Shown in pieces: positions 9,667-19,200 of a stretch of DNA of 21,768 nt. Position numbers and translations under genes: made by a program. This stretch comes from Pigoraptor vietnamica (Eukaryota; Opisthokonta; Filasterea), in contig CALSCQ010000324.1 of assembly GCA_943704525.1 (NCBI GenBank), forward strand, positions 22,501 to 44,268, in the 5' to 3' direction. Position 1 is the first letter of the stretch, and each line of letters starts with the position of its first letter. Below the pieces are notes generated by a model. It saw only the letters and a list, made by a program, of their open reading frames with translations, ran no database searches and was not told the DNA's origin.

Positions 9667-12540
9667 CCCCTCTGTCCAGTTGGCCGGCCGCCTGCCCGGA
9701 GCCAGCACCAGCCCGGCGCTGAACAAGTGCGTCCCGGACCGGCCCTGTTCCGCCGTCGCTCCGTAGTGCGTCATCGCACCATTCTCAGACTGAGCTCCGG
9801 CGGCTCTGCCGTGAATCGACTGGCGGTCCGGGCCCGGCGTCAGACTTTCGTCGCGGCCACAGCTGCGGCCGTGTCGCAGCATCTCAGAACTACGTCAACG
9901 GACTTGCAACTGCGGCACGCGCACATCAGGCCTTGGACCGACTAGAGAACAGGAAGGGCGCGACTGACTCGGCGGCGGCGATTTCGCACTCACTGGCACT
10001 GAGTTGCCGACTCTCCTAAGTCATAGGACGTGAACGGCCGGGTAGACTAAAGCCGCGGGGAGGTCGTCGTTGCCTCTAAGAACGCGCCGCCGTGGCCACT
10101 CCGCCGCGCCCCGACTGGCGTATTGTGCATCGTTGCCTTCCACTGCGGGATTCGTCTGCGCCGGTCAGGGCTTAGTGGCCCACCCGGGTCGAGTCCCCGC
10201 CAATCTGAGACAACTCGGCACCGCCGTGTAATGAGAGGTCCGGCAGGGAAGTCGTAGTCTAACTTGTGATTGCGCTTATTCTTTCGCGCTCGAGAACTAG
10301 CGGAGGTCAGGGACTGACTGGCCATGTCGTATGCCGGTAATTGTGCCGGCTTCTGCGCCGAACGCTACGCCGGCGGTAACCGTTGTTTGCCAACGGATTG
10401 ACGCGTCACTGCGGCGCCGGCCGCCGTCTTTATGAGTGTTTCACGCGGCCGTACCACATTGACAGGTGAATGAAACTAACTGAACGTTGTCCGACGGAGC
10501 CGAGTGCTTTTAACTCGCAGTGAATTCTGCCGTGCCAGTGCACATTCAAGGCACGCCGTTTGGCAGTGAGTCCGGCTGAGCAGACGTCGAGTGGCCGCAC
10601 ATCCCGGCTGCTCTCAGTTGGAGTACTGTACCTCCCGTGACCGATTTATGTGTCAATGCTATTATACACTCAGTACGCAGGCTCTAACTTACTCGCGTGT
10701 CAATGACTGGCTGTCGTGACGCTGTTCGTGTGAGCGACTTGGTGATCGATGGAGCAGGGCTCTCACCGGCCGCGACCCACCCGCGCAAGGACTCGGCGGC
10801 CGCTAGCGCGCGGCTTCAACGGTCCCGGCCCGGACACGGCCGGTGCCGGACACTTCGAGGCGCAGCAACCGCTCCCTCCACTCGCTCAGCTGGTCGCCGG
10901 CTCGCCGCGGAGAACACTATGAGGTGGGTGCCGGCCGTGAGCCCGCTACGGTGGCGGTTGCGTGCGTTGTAAAACAGGAGGGAGCCGTGTCAGCCGAGGG
11001 CCGGGTGTTTGCATTTGTGTCCGGCGAGTGCCAGCCGAGTGGGCTTCGAATGCGTGTCTCTGAGAGTGCGTGTACGTATGAGTCACCGCCGTGTACCCGG
11101 CGGGTGTCGGCAGTGCGAGTGGCCGCCGACTGCGCAGGCGGACACTGCAGGCACAGACCGGAAGGGCTCAAGCAACTCCTGACATTTCGTCATCCGAGCG
11201 GTCCGGCGGGTCGGGGGACGTACACTGCCCGGAGCATGAGAGGCTGATGCGCAGGTCAGTCAATGTGTCGCCGGTCCGCCGTGCCCCGTCGGGCCCTGCT
11301 TGAAACGGCCGCGCCCCGGCCGGGCCGACTGCAGCCGTCCCCCCTCTCCCTCCGAGTCTCTTCGCGCGATCCCCGCCGTGAGTCGCCGGGCGGCGAACTG
11401 CCCTCGACCGCCGGCCGGCCGACGGTCGACGTGGCCGTGCCGGCTGGACTGTTGGCGTCGGCGAGAACGGCCGGCCTGCCCGAAGGTCACTCGGTGAGTT
11501 AGTTCCAATCGCTATCATGACGCTTTGGGCACCGAGTTCAACTGATTAAGCCGGGCGGCAGGCCCGGCGGCGGCCACGGCTCCGCGGCGGCGGCCGGCGC
11601 CGGCATCAAGATGTCTCGGCCCATTCCGAATGTACGGCCAGGCCATCATACCAACGGTTGGTGACTGGAGAGAAGCTAGTGAATGTGAATGTAGTGTGAC
11701 ACAGGCGCGCGGGCGCGGCGGTGGCGACCAGTGACTGCATCAGTCTCCATCAAACGGAGTTCGCAGAGTATGTGAATTCAGGTTACCGCGGGATGCACGC
11801 AGACTGGTTCAACTGTGCGCCGGTGGCCTGCACGGCGCACCGGAAAACCCGTTGGCCAGGACCAGCACAAGCGGGCCCAGGTATTAGTCCCCCTCCGCGG
11901 CAATTGGCCGTGGGTGCCGGGGGGCTTTTGCTTGATGTGCGACCAAGCCGTGAGAACTCAAAGCTGCCGCCATATATATGAATCACCGCCCACTGCGGAT
12001 AATTTGAATTCGGAACATTCCACATGCCCGCCTCACGCCGCGACCGACCGATGCCCAGCACATGGTTCATATGGCCGCAGACAGCCTCAGTCTCGCACCG
12101 AGGTCGGACGTACCGTCGAAGGCGACCTCAGAGTGCGCTCAATCTAGTGCGCAGCATATCCAAGGCAAAGAACTGATTCCCACACTCTGCCGGACTGGCC
12201 GAATAAACATGAGCACAAACGAGATGGAGCCGCGACATGGCGCACAGCCTCAGATGTGCCCAACCGCAGTCCACTTTTACGCTTCACGGTTTTACTCTGC
12301 GCCGGTCGCTCAGTGAGAGAGGTATTTCCGGCCCTTCTCTCTCCGCCGCTCCAGCACCTTTCGCCCGCCGGGAGTCCTCTTTCGCGCCAAAAAGCCGAGC
12401 TTTCGCTTTCGCCGCCGCGTGTTGGGCTGGTACTCGCGACCAAACGTGAAGCAGCGGACCTGACCCACAGAGGTGCCGACGCCGCCGACGGCGCTGCCCG
12501 GAAGCGCACCCCTGCGATAGGCGCGGCGTTCAGAATGGAC
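9665..12540. other. Non-coding stretch, no gene recognised
   Basis: GC-rich sequence with short, unconvincing open frames. CAGTG/CACTG words remain frequent (seven between about 9985 and 10570). Isolated motifs include CATATATATG (about 11970), GGAACATTCC with a TEAD-like CATTCCA (about 12015), and an E2F-type palindrome at 12380-12392 inside a pyrimidine-rich block (12310-12430) that looks promoter-like. None is tied to a recognisable transcript. Confidence 0.5.
12380..12392. promoter_or_regulatory. Candidate E2F site
   Basis: TTTCGCGCCAAAA contains the textbook E2F word TTTCGCGC, and reads TTGGCGCGAAA on the other strand. It lies in a pyrimidine-rich block with several TTTCGC-type words (12355-12430). 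No adjacent gene start is evident, so the target is unknown. Confidence 0.3.
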
Positions 12541-12790
12541 GCATACTAGCCATCACCACACGTGTGTGTAATACAGAATTGCACGTCGCGTGCGTGATTG
12601 TGTGCGTTGAGTTACACGCTGTGTGCGTGTGCGTGAGACAGTGGAATCAGGTGTTGTATTGGAGGCGGCGTGTGTAGGTTGTTGGCTGCATGTGTGTGTG
12701 CGTGGGAATGCGTGCGACGTGCGCTGTTTCCCAACTTGACGATGGTTATATCCGACACAGTCAATCGGGTGCGTAATGTGTGTGTGTCTC
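12540..12790. other. TG-rich, intron-like segment
   Basis: The plus strand is dominated by TG, TGCG and GTGT words and the minus strand by CA and ACGC words. Introns of the two well-defined genes here are TG-rich after the donor and often CA-rich before the acceptor. The segment could therefore be intron or untranslated sequence of the possible minus-strand gene at 12848-13247, read as CA-rich DNA before a further acceptor such as ACATGCAG. Confidence 0.35.
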
Positions 12791-12847
12791 TGTAAGCACA
12801 ATCACGCGAAGACCTCACAACAAACAGAGCAACCTAAGCACACACAC

Positions 12848-13247
12848 CTTCCCGCCCAACCGAACAGCGATGGAGCGCCAAGGACACGCGATGCGCTTTG
12901 CACAGCGTTCACCCTGCACACAGAAAGAATGCGTGAGGTTGTCAAAACGCCAATGATTCCGACAGTAGACCCCGAACTGCGCACACATGGAAACGATGCC
13001 GTTCTGGTGTGACGAGTTCAAGAGCGAAGTCATCACCGCGCACGCGCATGACGCACACCGATCACGCAGGGTTCAAAACGCGATAAAAGACATGCATGCA
13101 ACACAAAGATACGCCGCAGTACAGCGCATCGTTTGCTGAGCACATTCAACGCGCGTGAAGAGAAGAGGCCACTCACCCCTGCGTTCCAACGAGCGCAGTT
13201 GCCGCGCGGCTCGCCAGGCGCACCGCGGCGCCTAACAAGCCCAGCAT
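12848..13247 (-). CDS. Possible 5' exons of a mitochondrial-leader protein (unidentified)
   Basis: On the minus strand an ATG at 13247 opens 23 codons (MLGLLGAAVRLASRAATALV, then GTQ) and ends at 13177 before GTGAGT. The peptide is rich in Ala, Leu, Arg and Ser and has no acidic residue, as in mitochondrial presequences. A GTGTGCAG acceptor at 12914 opens a second segment (12913-12848) in matching phase, encoding VNAVQSASRVLGAPSLFGWAG and ending before GTGTGTG. Further exons are uncertain; one candidate begins at 12789. The CACGTG pair at 13327-13342 lies about 80 bp upstream of the ATG, as in a promoter. I do not recognise the protein, and the whole call could be chance in GC-rich DNA. Confidence 0.3.
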
Positions 13248-13326
13248 TGTTGGGGGTGTTGGAGAGAGTTGTGCGCGCGCTACACACTGAAATGTGAAGA
13301 ACCAAAGCCAGCACACCACTGCATGG

Positions 13327-13342
13327 CACGTGACTACACGTG
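13327..13342. promoter_or_regulatory. Paired CACGTG boxes, 10-bp spacing
   Basis: CACGTG occurs at 13327-13332 and 13337-13342, with starts exactly 10 bp apart. The second is followed by ATAT, as at the elongin C/RFC1 promoter (16058-16066). The pair lies between the possible minus-strand gene starting at 13247 and the plus-strand kinase-like gene. CACGTG is the E-box bound by bHLH factors such as USF, MITF/TFE and Cbf1. Confidence 0.5.
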
Positions 13343-13756
13343 ATATGCGCATTTCGGCGAGATCTCGCAACACTTGTTGTTACTGTGCCGTTTGCTTCAT
13401 TCAGAAAATAAAATAAACCATCCTCTGATGAACGAGCAAAGTGGGAGAAAGAGGAGGAAGACGGAGGGGGTTGGGTTCCAAAAAGGGGTTTTAAGGAGAT
13501 GTCGCATCGGCTTAAATCATGGACGTGTGTCTATTGACTACACTAGACAAAGGAGAGAGTGTTATGTGCGCCCCACTTTTTTGGCATTGTGCGACGAGTA
13601 ACGGCTCTGTCGATTGTTGTTGCGCACAGCGAAACATCTCCAACGCGTATATGTGCATGCCACTGATAATGACCGGTCCAACCATCGAGAAGGTGCTTCC
13701 CGACTTGTTTTACACGTCAATGGCGCCCTGCTTGTGGAGGGGGAGGAGAGGGGGAC

Positions 13757-14471
13757 ATGGAGGACGCGGCAGAGGAGCTGAGGTACAAGTGCGCAACCTT
13801 CTCGCCGCTCTATTTCGGGAATTTGCCGTACTCATCGGGTACGCGTGCGCTGGCGGAAGCATTCGTTTCTACGCACTCTGCCCAAAAACCACTGTCACGG
13901 GCACTCCCTTGAGTTGGCCACTTGCACGTTTTGAATCTGACAGAGCCTGGGCGTTCTCGGTACGTCGTGCGCTGCTTGCGGATATGCCAGCTGCTCCCGT
14001 CGGTGGCAGTGGCGAGTGCGAGTGCCAAGTTGCGCCTTCGTGCCGACATCAAGCACGTGCGTCGTATCGAGACAGAGACGGTGCCCATTCGTTTGCTGGC
14101 CGACGTCCTCGCTGGTCTTTCCGCCTTGCACGACAAGGGCTTTGTCCACTGCGACGTGCGGCTGAAGAACATCCTCTGCGTCAATCCGACGCACGGCATT
14201 GCGGAGGGAGCTGTAAGGTACGTTCTTACCGACTTGGAGTTCCGCAACCGCGCCAACTTTAAGCCTTCTCGCGTGCTGAAATCGTGGCACGCTAGGACTC
14301 TCAACGCTCGTGGCGAGTGCACGACCTGGTCAGACCTTCACCTCGTCTCGCTGCTCGCTCGTGCGGCGAACCGTGCGGCACTGACAGCGCGTGCGTGACA
14401 TCCTCAAGCGTCTCGATGACCCTGGTGCCACTGCACTCGCAATTTCGCTTTCGTTTCGCGCGATGCTTTGA
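13757..14471 (+). pseudogene. Protein kinase-like gene with broken frame
   Basis: The clearest part, 13914-14398, encodes a kinase C-lobe. It has an alpha-E helix (LLADVLAGLSALHDKG), a catalytic loop HCDVRLKNIL (14147-14176) with Asp and Asn in the HxDxxxxN pattern, a metal-binding motif DLE instead of DFG (14231-14239), and an alpha-F helix TTWSDLHLVSLL with its invariant Asp. HCDVRLKN with D-x-E resembles divergent kinases of the Crinkler-type or orphan classes more than standard Ser/Thr kinases. Related coding signal appears upstream (from an ATG at 13757) and downstream (to about 14471, with VRDILKRLDDPGA) but is interrupted in about two places. No glycine loop or VAIK lysine was found. 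It is a decayed copy, a gene with unseen introns, or an assembly error; I favour decay. Confidence 0.6.
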
Positions 14472-14761
14472 GCCTATAACATCCCCCGAAAGTCGCTTCA
14501 GCTCGCACATTGTGTCTGTGAAAGTAGTAAACAGCCGTGAGCGACCGCAGTGTTTGCATGGGTGCATCACATCAGACGCGCTTGTGCCATTGCGGCCCCT
14601 GAGCACATGTACAACAGGTCTTCATTACGCGACGATCACGCGAAACGCAGCACGCGACACGCAGACAAAGGGCGCCCGCACGCAAAAAGTTTGGCGAAAG
14701 GACAGAGTACGTCACTGGCGCTCGTGACGACGGGCATCGGCGCACGTCCCGACGGCCGCCC
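14472..14761. other. Short convergent intergenic gap
   Basis: The gap lies between the ends of the plus-strand kinase-like gene and the minus-strand elongin C gene. I see no open frame with a recognisable product and no clear AATAAA signal on either strand. Confidence 0.5.
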
Positions 14762-15788
14762 TCAGGCGTCGAGGAAGTTGGCGGCCATGAGGAGGTCGAG
14801 GGCGATTTCGGGCTCAATGGGGAATTCTGGGATTTCCGTGACCGAATTTGTGTATCGCACCTTAAAGTAAAAGTACTTGCACACCTTTTCGAGAATTTGG
14901 GAGCTGCGCAACGCCATACATGGGGCGTGTTGGGTCACTCACGGCAGCCGCGCAATCGAAGGACGCATGCGACAGCCACCGACTCCATAGAACTTCGACA
15001 CAACATCCGCCCACTGATAACACGGCTCTATAGCACGCGGACAGCACAAGCAACAGACAGCAACGACGGCGAACAATTAAAACAGCGGGAAATGTGACGC
15101 GTTAACGCCATTCAAACGGCAGTCCACAAATGAGCAGACCGCAGAGAGGGACACTGCGGACAGACCCATGACACACAACAACAACTTCCGTCCACTTAAA
15201 GACAAACTGCAACGCACAGCTCATGCGAGAGGCACGCGCACTACCACTCGCACCCTCGAACACAACAGCAAGACGCACGAAGCACGCGCACTACTACCAC
15301 TCGCACCCGTCGAACACAACAGCAAGACGCACGAAGCACGCGCACAACTACCACTCGCACCCCTCGAACATGTATAAAGCACGAAGAACGCAACACTCAC
15401 GAAATGTCACGGAAGTGAATCTCGTTGCTCTCGTTCTCAGAAAATTGGCCTGCGAACGGCACGCGAGCCATTCGTTAGTTCAGCAGTGCTCTACGAAGTT
15501 AAGGGAACAAAGCTGAAAACGCACACTGCAATCGCAGACAGAAACAGAGATGATCCCCTACATGCTGCACGTTCGACAGCACTCCCTCAAACACACACTC
15601 CCTAGTTTCACCAACAACCAACCACACAAGGAGAAGAAGACACAGCCGCACGCACCGGGACCGCTGAGCATGGACTTGATGGTGCCGGACACCATGGCGC
15701 AGTTGCGGCTAATGACAAACTCTTGCCCGTCAGAGCTAATGAGCTTGACGTATTGCGTGTCGGTGCCGTCGTGCTTGTCGTCCGCCAT
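14762..15788 (-). CDS. ELOC: Elongin C
   Basis: Small adaptor with a BTB/POZ-like fold (Skp1 family). It pairs with elongin B and binds BC-box proteins in the elongin transcription factor and in Cullin-2/5 ubiquitin ligases. Three exons on the minus strand join in phase: 15788-15656, 15449-15401 and 14903-14762, giving 107 residues (human 112). Landmarks are [56 protein letters not shown], and the ending [14 protein letters not shown]. All align with human ELOC nearly end to end. Donors are GTGCGT and GTGAGT; both acceptors read CGCAG. The ATG has a good context (AAGATGG). The gene is head to head with RFC1. It looks intact and functional. Confidence 0.97.
15241..15370. repeat. Tandem repeat, about 53-bp unit, in elongin C intron 2
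   Basis: Two full copies and a partial third begin with CTACCACTCGCACCC at 15241, 15294 and 15348. Copies are nearly identical, differing by one or two bases and small indels, which suggests recent duplication. The repeat is intronic (intron 14904-15400), so copy number should not alter the protein. Confidence 0.85.
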
Positions 15789-16037
15789 CTTCGCAAGTGT
15801 GCAGACGCACGCGAGCACACAGACACACACCTCAGACCTTTCTTTAAGTGCGGAAATGAGTACGCGAAAGGGCTTGTTAACGTAAAAGTGTCGTGTGCAA
15901 AGCGCGATCGACTGCACCCCCAAGAGCGAAGATGGTTGGTATGGGCGACCAAAGGACGCCGGTGCAATTAATTTGAAAAAGTGCCGAAAATTGAAAAAAC
16001 GTGACGATGCCCAATTCACACACACGTCCGCATTAGT

Positions 16038-16063
16038 CACGTGAAATCACGTGCAATCACGTG
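16038..16063. promoter_or_regulatory. Triple CACGTG array in the elongin C/RFC1 promoter
   Basis: CACGTG starts at 16038, 16048 and 16058, each preceded by T, giving three TCACGTG boxes with an exact 10-bp period. The array lies in the 417-bp interval between the two divergent start codons. One helical turn between boxes places all three on the same DNA face, which would suit cooperative bHLH binding. CACGTG also occurs singly in GC-rich coding DNA here, but not in such an array. Confidence 0.65.
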
Positions 16064-16066
16064 ATA

Positions 16067-16075
16067 TTTCCCGCC
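16067..16075 (+). promoter_or_regulatory. E2F site in the RFC1 promoter
   Basis: TTTCCCGCC matches the E2F consensus TTTSSCGC plus the following C. It lies about 130 bp upstream of the RFC1 start codon, immediately after the CACGTG array. E2F control of replication genes at S phase is well established in animals and plants, so the site fits the gene. Binding itself is inferred. Confidence 0.6.
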
Positions 16076-16205
16076 ACTTCTTTGTCTCGGAGTTGGGCGT
16101 ACGACGAAAGATCTAAAAAGCTTATTCAGAGACAGCAGGGTTTGACAGTCACACTCCTCGGCGTGCGTGTCAAGTCCCGTTTGCGCCAACGCCGCGTGTT
16201 CCACC

Positions 16206-19200
16206 ATGGTGTGTTACGCGTGTGGGCTCCTTTTGTGAAACGTCTGTGCTGTTACGCATCTTGCATGAGCCTGTGTCGCAGTGCGTCATGGCGCATGGAC
16301 TCGAGTGTGTGTCCGCTCATACAGCTACACTGCGCGCCCATCTACCACGCTCACGCACATCTGCGCGCTGCCATACAGGACATCCGGCGGTTTTTCGGCG
16401 GTGGCGGCGGCGGCAAAGCGTCGGGCGACGGTCGCCTCACGCAGCCCAAGAAGCTGGCCGACGACCCGCACGAGTCGAACACACGCCGGTCGTCCCCGCG
16501 CAAGGGGGCGGCAAGTAACGGCGCCGTTACGCAGTCCCCGAAGAAGGCGTCGCCGGCGAAGCGACCCACGACGACGGGTGGCGATGCACCGACCGCCAAG
16601 CGCAAGCCGGAGGGGTCAGACGACGAGTTTGACGTGGCGGGAAAACGGAGCGCAGACCGCTCCAAACGGCGCCGCGTCGTGTCGGATGAAGGTGGGGTTA
16701 TGGGCGTGTGGTGCGGCGGCAAGTGTCACGTGGACGAGTGGCAAGGCATCTGATGCGTGTGTCATGACGCTGTCTGCCCTTGGGGCGCAGAAGAGGAGAT
16801 AGTGTCGCCGTTCTTCGCTGACGCGGGTGCCGACAAAAAGCCGAAGGTATGTCTCATGCGATGTTGTGCGATCTCGCCCTGAATCTGATTGCGAATTGTG
16901 GCCAGGTCACGCTGTGCTAAACCTGACTGCGCAATGTGGCCCAGGTCGAGCAGATGCGGGATCACGCGGACTCGTTTGCCGCCGGCGGTGCGGCTGGACG
17001 CAAGCGCGCGAACGACGAGGGAGAGTCAAAGTGCGTTGATGAGCTGCGTGTGCCTGTCGTGGCACTCGACACTTCGCACGTATGAATGGGCTGCGTTGGA
17101 GATGGCCGTTCTCTCGAGCGAGTGGGCTGACATTTGGTCTCTGTGTGCGTTGTCGCAGGACTGCGAAGCGCGCGCGCCAGGAGCCCGCTGTGGTTGAGGT
17201 GGATCCTCAGGCGTATTTCAAGTCGTCCAAGGGCAAGGTGCGTGTGCGGCCGCGTGGTGGAATGCTCTTGTGAGGAAAACGCATGCACGCACGCACGCAC
17301 GCACATTCCCGTGGTGCTTGTCGCGTATTGCCGCGTACTGATGCATGCTAATCAATCGTATCCTATGGACAGTCCCCTGCGAAGGCGGCGGCGGCGGCTG
17401 CCGAGGACTCGGGAACGGACATTGAGGTGCGAGCCATTCGCAACTGCCTTGTCTCACGGACGTGTTTTTTTTTTCTTCTCTCGATTAACCGTCTACCTTG
17501 CGTATGTGTGTGCGTGCCTGTGCGTGTGTTGTGTGCCTGTCTGTGTCTGTGTGTGCGTGCAGGATGAACCGTCAAAGCCGGCGCAAAAGAAGTCTCCCGC
17601 CAAAACTCCCAGAAAGAAGAGCCCGGCAAAGGTAGAGTCTGTGCTTCCACCGCGTGACGCAATTGTGACGCGTGCATTTGACTGATTGTGCCCACTGTGT
17701 GCAGGCGACGCCGGTCAAGGAAGAGGATTCGGCGACGGATGTGTCGGTGCGTGCGGCTCGCGTAGTCGCAGGCCCCGCCCCCTTTCCTTGCGTTCAAACT
17801 CCCACCCTTCCATCCTCGCTGTTCCTCGCCCTCATCCCTCCTCCCTTGCTCCGTCCTAGTTCGTTCTCTCGTCATTGCTTACCTTTTTTTGTTCGCCCAC
17901 TTTCAACATCAGGACTCGGAGCCTGCGAAGCCAGCTTCCAAGTCAGCCGCCGCAAACCATGCGCCGCCCGCGAAGGCCGCCGCGCCAACCGTCACACCGA
18001 CCGCAGCGTCCACAACGCCCAAGGCCAAGTTCAAGCCGTCCGGCAAGATGGTGTCCTCTGCCGCGTCGCACGCGCCGTCGTCCGCCCCTCCCGCCGCTGC
18101 CCCTGCGCAGGCTGCGAAGGTGACGTCCCCAAGCGCGCCTCCCAAAGCAGACGCTGGAGAGAAGCCAAAGGGCAACCGGTCGACGTATTTTCAGCACATG
18201 CAGCGCGAGCCCCCGCGCGCGCTTGGGACGAAGGACATCCCCGACGGCGCCGAGATGTGCCTGAACGGGTACACGTTTGTGCTGACGGGCGTGCTCGAGT
18301 CGATTGAGCGCGAGCAGGCGGAGGACTTGATCAAGAAGCACGGCGGGAAGGTCACCGGCAGCATTAGCAAGCGCACGGACTACGTCGTCCTCGGCCGCGA
18401 CGCCGGCCCTTCGAAGTTGACTAAGATTGCCGAGCTGGGCACAAAGACGCTCGACGAGGACGCGCTGTTTGCGCTCGTGCGCGACTCGCCGCCGTGGGGC
18501 AAGGAATGCGCCACGAAGGGGAAGGCGCTGCTGGACAAGTGGAAGGCCGCCAAGGCGAGTGGAGTTGCGGGCGCCGGTGCCGCGGGCATGGCATCCCCAC
18601 CCCCTCCGGCACCGGGCTCCGGGGGCGAGTCGCAGCCGCAGTCGCCGTCGGGCCCTGTGAACCCGTACAAGAAGGCGAACCCGTATAAGAAGGCAGGCGC
18701 ACCCGCCGCTGCGGGCGGGGCTGGTGCCGGGCCGAGCGATGCGCCCGCCGCCCCTGCGCGTCCGCCCGGGTTTGTCGAGACGGAGTTGCTTGTGGAGAAG
18801 TATCGCCCTCAGCACGTGAAGGAGATCACGGGGAACAAGGGGTGCGTGGACAAGCTCATCGAGTGGCTGCGCGAGTGGGACGCGAACTTTGCGCATTCGG
18901 GACCAGCGAAGGCCAAGGGCATGTCGTTTGGGCGCGGGTCCAAGAACATTGACGTGGCGCAGTGCAAGGTGCGGTTTGTGCGGCAGTTTTCGGCGTTGCC
19001 GTGAGTGGCTTTGTGCGGATCCGTATCACTTCGTGTATTTGCATTCGCGAGATGGGGTCTCTGTTGCGGCATCTCTATGTCTAGTGCGATGGGTGGAGTC
19101 GATGAACATGCGTGTGTGATTTGAGTTGATCCGACACGTCTCGTGCAACGGGACTTCGTTTTGTCGCCATGATTTGACGAAGCTTGGTCGCAGGCCGCCC

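Noticed and set aside
9187-9882. 231-codon minus-strand open frame across the poly-C run
   Set aside because: It is open largely because the homopolymer reads as poly-Gly. The flanks show no protein-like pattern.
10140-10205. tRNA-like B-box word (GGGTCGAGTCC)
   Set aside because: It differs from the B-box consensus, has no A-box at proper distance, and no cloverleaf could be drawn.
2528-13244. Integrated virus or retroelement as an explanation of the gene-poor interval
   Set aside because: No reverse transcriptase, integrase, capsid, packaging ATPase or long terminal repeats were recognised.
13428-13601. Open frame from an ATG at 13428 with a basic GRKRRK cluster, as a first exon of the kinase-like gene
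   Set aside because: No acceptor/donor pair joins it convincingly to the kinase part, and it has no recognised motif.
16061-16378. Upstream in-frame extension of RFC1 exon 2
   Set aside because: It has no conserved residues and no sensible ATG. Splicing from the ATG at 16206 gives the conserved M-DIRRFF start.
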